Assembly (NCBI GenBank): GCA_963732345.1
Contig: CAVSZI010000015.1
Span: 1 to 64,000, forward strand
Direction: 5' to 3'
Length of the DNA: 64,000 nt
Source: Bog-532 sp963732345
GTDB taxonomy: Bacteria > Actinomycetota > Actinomycetes > Streptosporangiales > Streptosporangiaceae
Part shown: positions 47,231 through 55,500 of the stretch, in pieces
Numbering within the stretch: position 1 is the first letter of the stretch
Layout: each line of letters begins with the position of its first letter
The notes under the pieces: model-generated
Databases searched by the model: none
What the model saw: only the letters and a program-made list of their open reading frames with translations
Told to the model about the DNA's origin: nothing
Position numbers and translations under genes: made by a program

Positions 47231-47290
47231 TCCCTGCGTCGGCGCCGCTTGCCCTAGCAGGTGCGCATGCAACCGTTCGTTCGGGATCTC
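47165..47290 (-). pseudogene. Truncated N terminus of an XRE regulator (third paralogue)
   Basis: The minus frame contains IPNERLHAHLLGQAAPTQ, matching the start of the intact regulator at 62412-63161 (MPNERLRALLLERGVTP). Homology ends near 47230, where IS110 sequence begins. The upstream DNA (47299-47370) also matches the DNA before the 63161 regulator, so a complete regulator gene once stood here and was cut, most simply by the IS110 insertion. Confidence 0.55.
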
Positions 47291-47333
47291 ACCGGATCCG
47301 AGGGACGCAGAAGGACGGCTACACGTTGGTGGG

Positions 47334-47349
47334 ACGTCCAGACACGTCC
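47334..47349. promoter_or_regulatory. ACGTCC direct-repeat operator (orphan copy)
   Basis: Two ACGTCC half-sites spaced 10 bases apart (47334-47339 and 47344-47349), inside a ~60-base block that matches 63191-63250: AAGGACGGCT then ~20 bases, then the repeat, then CGCGGTCC. In the intact locus this lies between the regulator and a divergent gene set. Here the regulator is broken. Confidence 0.5.
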
Positions 47350-47568
47350 ACCCGCGGTCCTGGTGTGCAGTAACGGCGTCCCGACACTTCGCCGCATCCT
47401 GCCAGGCATGACATTCGCTATTGCGCTGGCCCGGCCAGGTCCGGTCCAACCACCTTTCGGATACGCCCGTTGCGCGAACAACCTCGCGAGCCTCTGCTCT
47501 GCAACGCACGGCGCGGCCTGCACTGCCCTGCCTAACGTCGCCGTTGTCAGCAGGAAGGTAGGCGCGCC

Positions 47569-49194
47569 ATGGTGATCAAGCTCGCCATTCTCCTGGCCAT
47601 TGCGGCTTTGGTGGCTGTGTGCGCCAAGTGGGCGTTCTTGCCGACACGGCACTTGCCCGGCAACCGTGTCCGCCAACTGCGCGTCCGCCTGCACCTGCGG
47701 CTGCACCCTGGCAAGGGCTTCGCCCACGTTTTCAGCTTGTGGCTGCGCTGGGGCCGCCTGGCCGCGGTGCGTCGCTCCAGCCGTATCCGCCCGTCGCTTC
47801 CGATGTGCTACCGCTTCGCCAATCCGTGCCAGTACGCGGTGTTCCTGGGCCGCGCCCATTACCGGCACGGTCTGCGCGTTCCGCTGGAGGAGCACCTGCT
47901 GGTGATGGCGCCGCCGCGGACGTACAAGACCGCGTTTTTGGCTGACGTCATCCTGCGGTACCCCGGTCCGGTCATCGCTACCACCACCAAACCGGACGTC
48001 TACGCGCTGACCGCTGCGGTACGCGCCGGGCTTGGTGCCGTCCACGTCTTCAATCCGCAGGACATCGGCGGCGTGCCGTCGACTTTTTCCTGGTCCCCGG
48101 TCGAGGGCTGCGAGGATCCGGCCACTGCCATCCGCCGCGCGGATGCGTTCGCTTTCGCCGTCTCCCAGAAGGGCGTCGAAGACGGTGGGTTCTGGTCCTC
48201 GAAAGCCAGTGACTACCTGCGCGGCTATTTCCACGCCGCAGCCTTGGCCCGCTATGACCTGCGAGCGGTCGCCGCCTGGGTATCCGGCGCCGACCCGGAT
48301 CTGCCTGAGCGGATTCTGGCGGGCGCGGGAGCCCACCAGTGGGCGATCACTTTGTCCGAGTTCCGTTCCGAGGCGCAGAAGACCACCGCCGCGGTCCGGT
48401 TGGTCATGTCGAGGGCGCTGTCGTTCATGGCGGACCCGGCCCTGGCCGCGTCGGTGCTGCCCGCTCCCGGGACCGGGTTCCACATCCCTGGCTTTCTCCG
48501 CGAGGCCGGCACCTTGCACATGATCGCCGAAGCGGTATCCCAGGAGGCTCCGGTCGCGCCGCTGTTCGCCGCCTTGGCCTCGGAGGTTCACTATGTTGCC
48601 GCGCAGATGGGCCAGGCCTCCCCGTCCGGCCGCCTGGACCCGCCGCTGCTGATGGGCCTGGACGAGGTCACCCAGATCTGCCCGGTCCCGCTGCCGTCCT
48701 GGCTGTCGGATTCCGGCGGCAAAGGCATCCAGGTCTGCGCCGTCGTCCACGGCGAGGCGCAGCTCACCGGCCGCTGGGGTGACCACGGCCGCCAGGTCGT
48801 CCTCGACACCAGCTCGGTGAAGGTGTTCCTGCCTGGCATCACCGACACCACCACGTTGGACGCCGTCGCCAAGCTCTGCGGGCAGGCGTCCTGGAAGGTC
48901 AGAGGCCAGGACCACGCCACTCGCCACGACGTCGCCACCCCGGACATGATCCGGCAGCTGCCCGCTGGGTTCGCTCTGGTCATACGCGGCGGCTGCGCCC
49001 CCGTTATTGCCCGCTTGCCCCGCGCCTGGAAGAACCCGGCCTACCGCCGCGTCCGCCGCCTCAGCCAGGGTCCGGCCGAGCCCATCGCCGAGACGGCCAC
49101 CTACCCCGAACCTCGGCAGCGGACCTCCGGCATTCCCGACCGCGTGCCGGCCGAATGGCTTTCCGGCAGCGGCACCTCCTACCCCTGGAGCTGA
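47569..49194 (+). CDS. TraG/VirD4-type conjugative coupling ATPase
   Basis: 541 aa. N-terminal membrane segment (LAILLAIAALVAVCAKWAFL), then the ATPase core: EEHLLVMAPPRTYKTAFLAD (Walker A position; the Gly before Lys is Tyr), PGPVIATTTKPDVYALTAA, HVFNPQDIGGVPSTFSWSPVEGC, DGGFWSSKASDYLRGYFHAAA, a Walker B-like PPLLMGLDEVTQICPVPLPSWLSDSGGKGIQ and TTLDAVAKLCGQASW (TraM-recognition/TraG C-terminal type). Such proteins pump or hand DNA to a secretion channel during conjugation. RBS AGGAAGG. First of three same-strand genes behind the operator-like repeat at 47334; no relaxase or other tra gene is in view. Confidence 0.85.
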   Translation: MVIKLAILLAIAALVAVCAKWAFLPTRHLPGNRVRQLRVRLHLRLHPGKGFAHVFSLWLRWGRLAAVRRSSRIRPSLPMCYRFANPCQYAVFLGRAHYRHGLRVPLEEHLLVMAPPRTYKTAFLADVILRYPGPVIATTTKPDVYALTAAVRAGLGAVHVFNPQDIGGVPSTFSWSPVEGCEDPATAIRRADAFAFAVSQKGVEDGGFWSSKASDYLRGYFHAAALARYDLRAVAAWVSGADPDLPERILAGAGAHQWAITLSEFRSEAQKTTAAVRLVMSRALSFMADPALAASVLPAPGTGFHIPGFLREAGTLHMIAEAVSQEAPVAPLFAALASEVHYVAAQMGQASPSGRLDPPLLMGLDEVTQICPVPLPSWLSDSGGKGIQVCAVVHGEAQLTGRWGDHGRQVVLDTSSVKVFLPGITDTTTLDAVAKLCGQASWKVRGQDHATRHDVATPDMIRQLPAGFALVIRGGCAPVIARLPRAWKNPAYRRVRRLSQGPAEPIAETATYPEPRQRTSGIPDRVPAEWLSGSGTSYPWS

Positions 49195-49196
49195 CC

Positions 49197-49358
49197 ATGT
49201 CCTGCGACCTGATCACCACCGCGCTACAGCAGCTCGCCGGATGCCAGGCGCGCATTCTGCCCGCCGTGGCCGCCCAGCTGAACACCGAAACGACGGGCTG
49301 CGGCCCCACCCAGCTTCGCAGCCGACTGATCAGCGAGGCAGATGCGCAGAACAGATAA
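49197..49358 (+). CDS. Small protein between conjugation genes
   Basis: 53 aa, ATG two bases after the coupling-protein stop, overlapping the next start by 17 bases. Sequence MSCDLITTALQQLAGCQARI ... TQLRSRLISEADAQ is helical and unremarkable. Kept as a gene because of the tight coupling; function unknown. Confidence 0.45.
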   Translation: MSCDLITTALQQLAGCQARILPAVAAQLNTETTGCGPTQLRSRLISEADAQNR

Positions 49359-50184
49359 CGGCGCAGCACCTCCGGGGGACCATCCCTACCGGCTTCCCGA
49401 GGAAGGGACGCTCCCGGACCTGCCTCTCTATGAGCGTCTCATCGGCGACGGCATTGCCGCAGCCGACGGGCGGGGTACCAGCGTCGATCACGTCACTGCC
49501 CGGCGGCTGGCCATCTGGCTGGCCGCCCGGCCTCAGGGGCCGGTCTTCACCCGGGGTCTGGTCCAATTCGCCGCGACCGGAGCGATCAGCCCAGCGCTCA
49601 AGACTCAGCTGCGCGTCCACGCCCGCTCCGGCACTTATCCCGATCAGCCCCAGGCCGCCCGGCTCATGCAATACTGCGTGGCCCGCGGCGCCGATCTTGG
49701 CCCTATAAGCGAGAATTTCGGCGCGGCCTGCGATCAGCTTGATCGCGCTGATGTCATGCTGGCCAGCCTTCACGACCGGAGCAGACACGGCCGTGCGCAG
49801 CCCGAGCCTGCCTGGCCGGAGACCGATGGTCCCCGGACCGTCGCTCTGGCGAACCGCAACCCTGAGAGCCAGACGGTCAGCCTTGTCCTCGACGCGACCA
49901 CTGCGAATACCGTCATGTTCGCCATCGCTGCGCACGCCGCCGAACGCGAAGCCCACATCCGCGAAGTAGAACGATTTGGCCAGACCCTGCCTGAAGGGTC
50001 CTATGGCCGCCGCAACCGCCACGCCATCGCTGCCCGCGAGACCCGGATCGCCGCCCGCCTGCGGGCCGTCGAACACGCCTACCGCGCGGCCATCGAGTGC
50101 GACGCGGTGTTCAGCCTCCCCGAGCCGACCAGACCAAGCCGCTCTTCCCAGCCCACCGCCGACAGGGAGATCGAGCTGGAATAG
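49342..50184 (+). CDS. Conjugation-module protein of unknown function
   Basis: 280 aa, soluble. N-terminal DHPYRLPEEGTLPDLPLYERLIGDGIAAADG, then TARRLAIWLAARPQGPVFTRGLVQFAATGAISPALKTQLRVHA, a helical part resembling helical repeat or winged folds; the last third (HAAEREAHIREVERFGQTLP ... AIAARETRIAARLRAVEHAYR) is a predicted coiled coil. Follows the TraG-like gene in the same operon and may be an accessory or regulatory protein of the transfer module. No family recognised. Confidence 0.6.
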   Translation: MRRTDNGAAPPGDHPYRLPEEGTLPDLPLYERLIGDGIAAADGRGTSVDHVTARRLAIWLAARPQGPVFTRGLVQFAATGAISPALKTQLRVHARSGTYPDQPQAARLMQYCVARGADLGPISENFGAACDQLDRADVMLASLHDRSRHGRAQPEPAWPETDGPRTVALANRNPESQTVSLVLDATTANTVMFAIAAHAAEREAHIREVERFGQTLPEGSYGRRNRHAIAARETRIAARLRAVEHAYRAAIECDAVFSLPEPTRPSRSSQPTADREIELE

Positions 50185-50223
50185 GGTGCTAAGTCAATTC
50201 TCCCGAGCGCACACTAAGCGCTG

Positions 50224-50964
50224 TCACTCGCTTCGTTTAGCTATAGTCGTTGCCGTTGCCCAAACTAGATTAAAGCTATCGACGTAAGTCGTGGCCATGC
50301 TTCTTTCACCCATCGCGCGAAGGCCGAAAACAGGAGCATGCGCGGCTGGAGTTCCGTAAACATGCTGGTTAACCAAGAGATCTTCATCAGCCCGGTAGAT
50401 CGAGTTATACAGCACCGCTTTATGAAGACGGATCATGACATTATCGACCTCCGCTAGCGGGCCGAATAGCGTGAGTGCATTGCGGATCTTCGCGGGCATG
50501 GCGTCGCCAATACCTTCCTCATCGCCTCGCCGGACGACGTGCGAGCTATCGGGGTCTCCAAGCGAGATCCTGACCAGGACGCCACTACGGCCTTTCTCGG
50601 CGAGAGTGGCGAGAATGCCGGCGTCCTCGGCCAGGAAGAGAGCGCTGTAGGCGAGGATGCCGATCTCGTGCTCGGCAGACTCGAAGAACCGGGCCCAGAT
50701 CTCGCGTGGCATCGCCCAGCGGTGCGGGTAGATCGCGCCCATCTCCTCTGGTCGGGTGCCCACGGCGAGTGGTCCGCCAGCTCCGGGCCACAGGTCGGCC
50801 TCGTCCGCGTCCAGCAGGTCGGCCAGCGCCAGGCGGTTGCTCGTGTAGGGGACGCGTCCGTTCAGCCAGCGCCTCACGGTCTTGGGATCGACGCCGAGGC
50901 GGGCCGCAACGTCGTCCTCGCGCAGTCGCGCCCGTAGCAGAGCGCGCCGTAGGGGCTCGTTCAC
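50224..50964 (-). CDS. XRE-family regulator with PLD-like C-terminal domain
   Basis: 246 aa from GTG 50964 (AGGGAGCGG upstream). HTH: RLREDDVAARLGVDPKTVRRWLNGRVPY; then ALADLLDADEADLWPG and a second domain, YPHRWAMPREIWARFFESAEHEIGILAYSALFLAEDAGIL, VRISLGDPDSSHVVRRG, VLYNSIYRADEDLLVNQHVYG. The second domain is related to phospholipase D-like modules that lost their HKD motifs, probably a ligand sensor. It is a paralogue of the 62412-63161 protein over its whole length. An ACGTCC-type repeat (51010-51025) lies upstream. Confidence 0.85.
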   Translation of the reverse strand: MNEPLRRALLRARLREDDVAARLGVDPKTVRRWLNGRVPYTSNRLALADLLDADEADLWPGAGGPLAVGTRPEEMGAIYPHRWAMPREIWARFFESAEHEIGILAYSALFLAEDAGILATLAEKGRSGVLVRISLGDPDSSHVVRRGDEEGIGDAMPAKIRNALTLFGPLAEVDNVMIRLHKAVLYNSIYRADEDLLVNQHVYGTPAAHAPVFGLRAMGERSMATTYVDSFNLVWATATTIAKRSE

Positions 50965-51009
50965 CGTTCCGCTCCCTAAAAGCGAGTACATCGGCGACGC
51001 TATCAGAAG

Positions 51010-51025
51010 ACGTCCCTAGAAGTCC
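51010..51025. promoter_or_regulatory. ACGTCC-type direct repeat upstream of the XRE regulator
   Basis: ACGTCC (51010-51015) and AAGTCC (51020-51025), again with a 10-base period, 45 bases before the GTG start of the XRE gene and ~110 bases before the divergent gene. Same layout as at 63215 and 47334 with one mismatch, so it may be the autoregulatory operator. Confidence 0.45.
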
Positions 51026-51112
51026 CTTCGCGTTGTTTAGAAGTTCGACCCTCCGCGTCAGGCTGATCACGGAGCTGGAACAGGGACAGCTCCGGCTCTT
51101 ACAGACGATCGG

Positions 51113-51454
51113 ATGAAGCGGAAGGTGGGCAGTGGCATGACCTTCGGGACCACCGTCACGGTGCACGGTGCGGTGAAGAGCCTTGAAGCGCTCGGCGCCG
51201 ATCTGTCCAGCCGCGGCTTCGTGACCACCGTCATGGAGGGTGGGGGACCTCCGTGCGTGCGCGTGGTCAGCCGGGCGACGGCGCAGCTTTCGGAGAACGT
51301 GTATGCGGCGCCGGCGGACGACGGGGCACTGTGGTTCTGGTGGTCATGGGCTGAGCGGATCGCCCCGATTGGCCATGTTGGGGTGACCGCTGACAAGGTC
51401 GCGCGGGTCCTGCGCCTCTCCCCGCCGCCTGCCGCATCCGGGGATGAAGCATGA
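51113..51454 (+). CDS. Small conserved actinobacterial protein
   Basis: 113 aa; an ATG at 51137 (105 aa, MTFGTTVTVHGAVKSLEALG) is an equally likely start. Parts: LGADLSSRGFVTTVMEGGGPPCVRVVSR, SENVYAAPADDGALWFWWSWAERIAPIG, DKVARVLRLSP. Such proteins are frequent in actinobacteria next to XRE regulators and DUF574 methyltransferases, but no function is known. Stop overlaps the next start (ATGA). Confidence 0.65.
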   Translation: MKRKVGSGMTFGTTVTVHGAVKSLEALGADLSSRGFVTTVMEGGGPPCVRVVSRATAQLSENVYAAPADDGALWFWWSWAERIAPIGHVGVTADKVARVLRLSPPPAASGDEA

Positions 51455-52419
51455 CCAAGAATCCCTTGCCCATGAGCTCTGCGCTGGACGCACTGCGACT
51501 CGACTTCCCTCAATATAAAATCCAGGCACACAATGTCTGGGACAAGTTGTTCTACATTGCTGAGGCAAGAGAAGATGGCGTCCAGCCAGTATATGTACAA
51601 GCGGAATCCACTGATCGGCTACGCGTCAAGCTGAGAAGCCCAATTCAGCCGTTCAGATCAGCCGGCGAGCCGAGCATACCCCGGGTGTACGATTATCTCC
51701 TCGGCGGTAAAAATAACTTCGCTGCCGACCGGCAGCAAGCCAAGAAACTTCTCAGGGTCTATCCGCGTGCTGGCCAACTGGCCAGGGAGAGCAGGCAGTT
51801 TCAGCGCCGGGCGGTCCGCTATGTGGCATCGCGGGGCGTCGCACAGTTCATCGACCTCGGATGTGGTCTGCCAACGAGCCCGAATACCCATGAGACGGCG
51901 CAAGAAGTCCAGCCAGATGCACGAACTGTTTACGTGGACAATGATGAGCTTGTTCTGTCTCACGCACAGAACATTCTGGCGAAATCAAAAGATGCACTAG
52001 CCGTCGCAGGCGACCTTGAGTACCCGGATGAGGTTCTTCACGACTGGCGAATCCGTAAGTTCATCGACTTCTTCCAGCCGATGTGTATTGTTTCGACAAT
52101 GACCCTGCACTTCTACGAGCCTCAAGAGGCGCGTAAGATAATGGCGCTGGTCATCGACCGTATCCCGTACGGCAGCTATGTCGTCCTCTCGGTCGGACAG
52201 CTGGAAGGAGCTTTCGGAGAGGAATTCACGAGACAGTACGAAGCGGCGCCGCTCTACCATCACAGCCAAGACGATATAGCGAGTTGCCTGGAGGGCCTTG
52301 AGCCCATAAGACCCGCGGTCACCGAGGCGTACAAGTGGCGTGCGCCCGTTCCCAGCCTGGACAGCCCCCGGCGAGGCCACATCTGGGTGGCCGTAGGCCG
52401 CAAGACAAACAACCTCTGA
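51451..52419 (+). CDS. SAM-dependent methyltransferase, DUF574 family
   Basis: 322 aa. The family signature PSIPRVYDYLLGGKNNFAADR lies near residue 73. Then QFQRRAVRYVASRGVAQFIDLGCGLPTSPNTHE is the SAM-binding GxGxP region, VYVDNDELVLSHAQNIL binds the cofactor's ribose, and MALVIDRIPYGSYVVLS lies in the C-terminal strand set. Substrate unknown; these enzymes are abundant in Streptomyces-like genomes. About 70 N-terminal residues precede the usual family start and may be an extra region fused on (or a wrong start). Coupled to the small gene before it. Confidence 0.88.
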   Translation: MTKNPLPMSSALDALRLDFPQYKIQAHNVWDKLFYIAEAREDGVQPVYVQAESTDRLRVKLRSPIQPFRSAGEPSIPRVYDYLLGGKNNFAADRQQAKKLLRVYPRAGQLARESRQFQRRAVRYVASRGVAQFIDLGCGLPTSPNTHETAQEVQPDARTVYVDNDELVLSHAQNILAKSKDALAVAGDLEYPDEVLHDWRIRKFIDFFQPMCIVSTMTLHFYEPQEARKIMALVIDRIPYGSYVVLSVGQLEGAFGEEFTRQYEAAPLYHHSQDDIASCLEGLEPIRPAVTEAYKWRAPVPSLDSPRRGHIWVAVGRKTNNL

Positions 52420-52519
52420 CTGCCAACGACTTAGAGATATAGAGATATACGGTCTTGCTAGATGAGAAATACAAATCGACACACCGCTGTTGCCATCCGA
52501 CGGAGCGTGGCGCCGGGTG

Positions 52520-55500
52520 TTAGTTTGTCTGGCCTAGATCATGACGGGCGGCGGCCAGGTTGTTCCGCGAGGTCAGCGTGTCAGGGTGATCAGGTCCAAG
52601 CACCTGCTCGAAGGCGGTCAGGGCCTGCTCGTGCAACTCGATGGCATCGCGGGCCCGACCTGCCTCACGGTAGGCGTTGGCGAGATTGTTTCGTGAGACG
52701 AGCGTGCCGGGGTGATCTGGACCAAGAACCCGCTCGGAACCGGCTAGATTCCGCTCATACAGCGGTATCGCCTCGGTAATCCGTCCCGCCGCCTGGTAAG
52801 CGTTGGCCAAGTTGTTCCGCGAGGTCAGCGTGTCGGGATGATCGGGTCCAAGTACTCGCTCGCGGTCCGCCAGCGTCCGCTCGTGCAACGGTATCGCCTC
52901 AGCCGCGCGGCCCGCCTCGAGGTAGGTGTTGGCGAGATTGTTTCGTGAGACGAGCGTGTCGGGGTGATCTGGACCAAGAACCCGCTCGGAACCGGCTAGA
53001 TTCCGCTCATACAGCGGTATCGCCTCGGTAATCCGTCCCGCCGCCTGGTAAGCGTTGGCCAAGTTGTTCCGCGAGGTCAGCGTGTCGGGATGATCGGGTC
53101 CAAATACTCGCTCGCGGTCCGCCAGCGTCCGCTCGTGCAACGGTATCGCCTCACCAAAGCGCCCGGCCTCCTGATACGCGCCGCCGAGGTTATTCCGCGC
53201 AGCAAGCGTGCTTGGATGATCAGGCCCCACCACCTGCTCCAAGCCAAGCACGGCCCGCTCATACAGCGGGATCGCCTCGCTGAGCCGCCCAGCCTCCTGG
53301 TAGGCCACGGCGAGGTTGACCAGCGAACGGAGCGTGTCAAGGTGATCGGGACCAAGCATCCGCTGGGAACCGGCCAGGGTCCGCTCATACACCGGTATCG
53401 TCTCGGTAATCCGGCCCGCTGCCCGGTAGGCGTTGGCCAGGTTGTTCCGCGAGGTCAGCGTATCGGGATGATCGGGTCCAAGCACCCGCTCAAGGTCCGC
53501 GGTCAGCGGTTCGCCGATCGCGATGGCATGAAGCGGACTCTCAGCCAGTTCATTCAAGTAATACAGCGCCCACAACCTGGCCTCGAGCAGCGTCCGCGTG
53601 AATTCGTCGTCGGCGTTGCCCGCGAACCCTGCCGTGCTGTCAAGCAATGCCGTCACCTGTTCGGGGATGTCCCTGACGGCCTGGCGGTCTGGTGACCCGA
53701 CAAGCGCTCGCGCTCGCGCGTTCAGCAGGGACGCGGCGCGCTGGCCCACCGCGTTCAGCCGCCCCTGCCTCGCCAGCTGATCCCGCACTACCCGCATGAT
53801 CAAACGGTGCTGGAAGACCGTTCCGCCGTCCACGCTGAAGGTCAGCAGCGACCGGTCGGCCAGTCGGCCCAGCGCGTCGTCGAGAAGGTAGGCATTCTCC
53901 GTGGCAGGCTCAGCAGTTCCGAGGCTGCCGTCGGCGAACGCGCCCGCCAAGAGCAGCTCACGGCTAACTCCGGCCGACGACAGTACCGACATAACCTCGA
54001 TGATCGCGATGGGTAGCTCTGCCCGGTCATCTGTCCGGACCGCCTCAAGCGACAGCAGCACCGTCTCGGCCACGACACGCGGGTACGGGTCCTCGGGCGC
54101 ACCCAGCAAGACAGTCGTCTGCAATCTCCGCAACCGTTCCAAGTATTCCTGGTATGACAGCCGCTGCGCGGCGATGACCGCGGCGGCTTGGTCAAGCGCT
54201 AGCGGCAGGTTGCCCAGCTCACCAGCCAGTTCAGCAGCTCCCGCGGGATCCGTCAGACCGGTCCGGTTCGCCAGGAAGGCCTCTGACTCATCGGTCGCGA
54301 ATACGTCCACTGCCACGCTGACACCCTGGTCAGCCATCGACCGGCGTGTGCTCGTGATCAGTATCCGGGCCCGGCCGCCAGCAGGCAGGAACTGGCGGAG
54401 CGCATCGGGATCGGAGGCGTTGTCGAACACAATCAGGCACCGGTCCCCGTCGGCTTCAAGCCAATGCCTGACGGCCAGTCCCGCGGCGACGGCGTCGGCC
54501 CCGGGACCGCCTTCGGGCAGTCCCGCAGCCGCGGCCACATCGATCAGGCCCGCCAGCAGGCTCTCCGAGTCCTGGGCGTTGATCCAGGCGACCAGCCGCC
54601 AGCCCGCAGCCAACTTGTCCCGCGCGTAGGCGGCCGCCAGCTGGGTCTTCCCGACGCCGGCCATTCCGGAGACCGAGTGAACCACCGACACGCGTGGCCT
54701 GGCCCGGTCCAGCGTCGCCAGCAGTTTGGCACGCGACTGGAAACCGGCCGGTTGCTGCGGGATGTCACCCGTCACGATCGGCGGCGCTTGCCCGCGGTCA
54801 GGGGCGCCCAAGGCAAGGGCGTCTATCTCGGTATCGGCGGCCGGAAGCGACTGCTCCGGGGCTGTGGGGCTAGTGCTGCCGGGCAGCACGCCAAGGAATT
54901 CCAGTGCACCACGTGATGCCGCCTCGAGCGGCGCGAGGTCGACCGGTGGCGCGTCATCGCCTGGCGGATCGTGAACCACCGCCGCGAAGGCCGCCGTCTG
55001 ATTCGAATGGTGCGTGATGTGCTGTCTGAGCGTGTCATAAACGTGCCATGCGTCGGACTCAGATAGCAGTTCCGCGAGCGCGTCCCTGGCGCCGTCGCGG
55101 AACCGTAGTACCGCGCCGTCCTCCGTCTCGACCGGTGGCAGGAAAAGTCCGCTGACGATGACCTCGGCGAGATCCCCGGTCGATGCGGTGGGCACAAGGG
55201 CCTGACAGATGAGCCGTAGCAGCGGCAGGCTGACCGCCGCGAAGGGGGCGCACAAGACGGCGAGCCTGGCTGCCTCCGGTGAGGCCATGCGCAGGAAGGC
55301 CGCGGTAACTTCCTGGTCAGAGGGAAGGTCGGAGGCAGGCCGGCGGGCGTCGGGACGGCCGGCCGAGGGGATCAGTAGGGCGTCGCAGCCGCGCGGATCG
55401 GTTCTCATCAGCGCCCCGGCCCACTGACCGAGCCCATGCGAGCTGAGCATGACCGCAGGCACGGGTAGCCAGTCCCGCACCCGCTGTCCCACCCGATCGG

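Noticed and set aside
47254..48927. 557-codon minus frame opposite the TraG-like gene
   Set aside because: Antisense shadow; the opposite strand holds clear ATPase motifs and a ribosome site.
52520..53500. Repeated units considered as a CRISPR array or satellite
   Set aside because: The 126-bp periodicity is that of 42-residue TPRs in an open reading frame; no short palindromic repeats or spacers.
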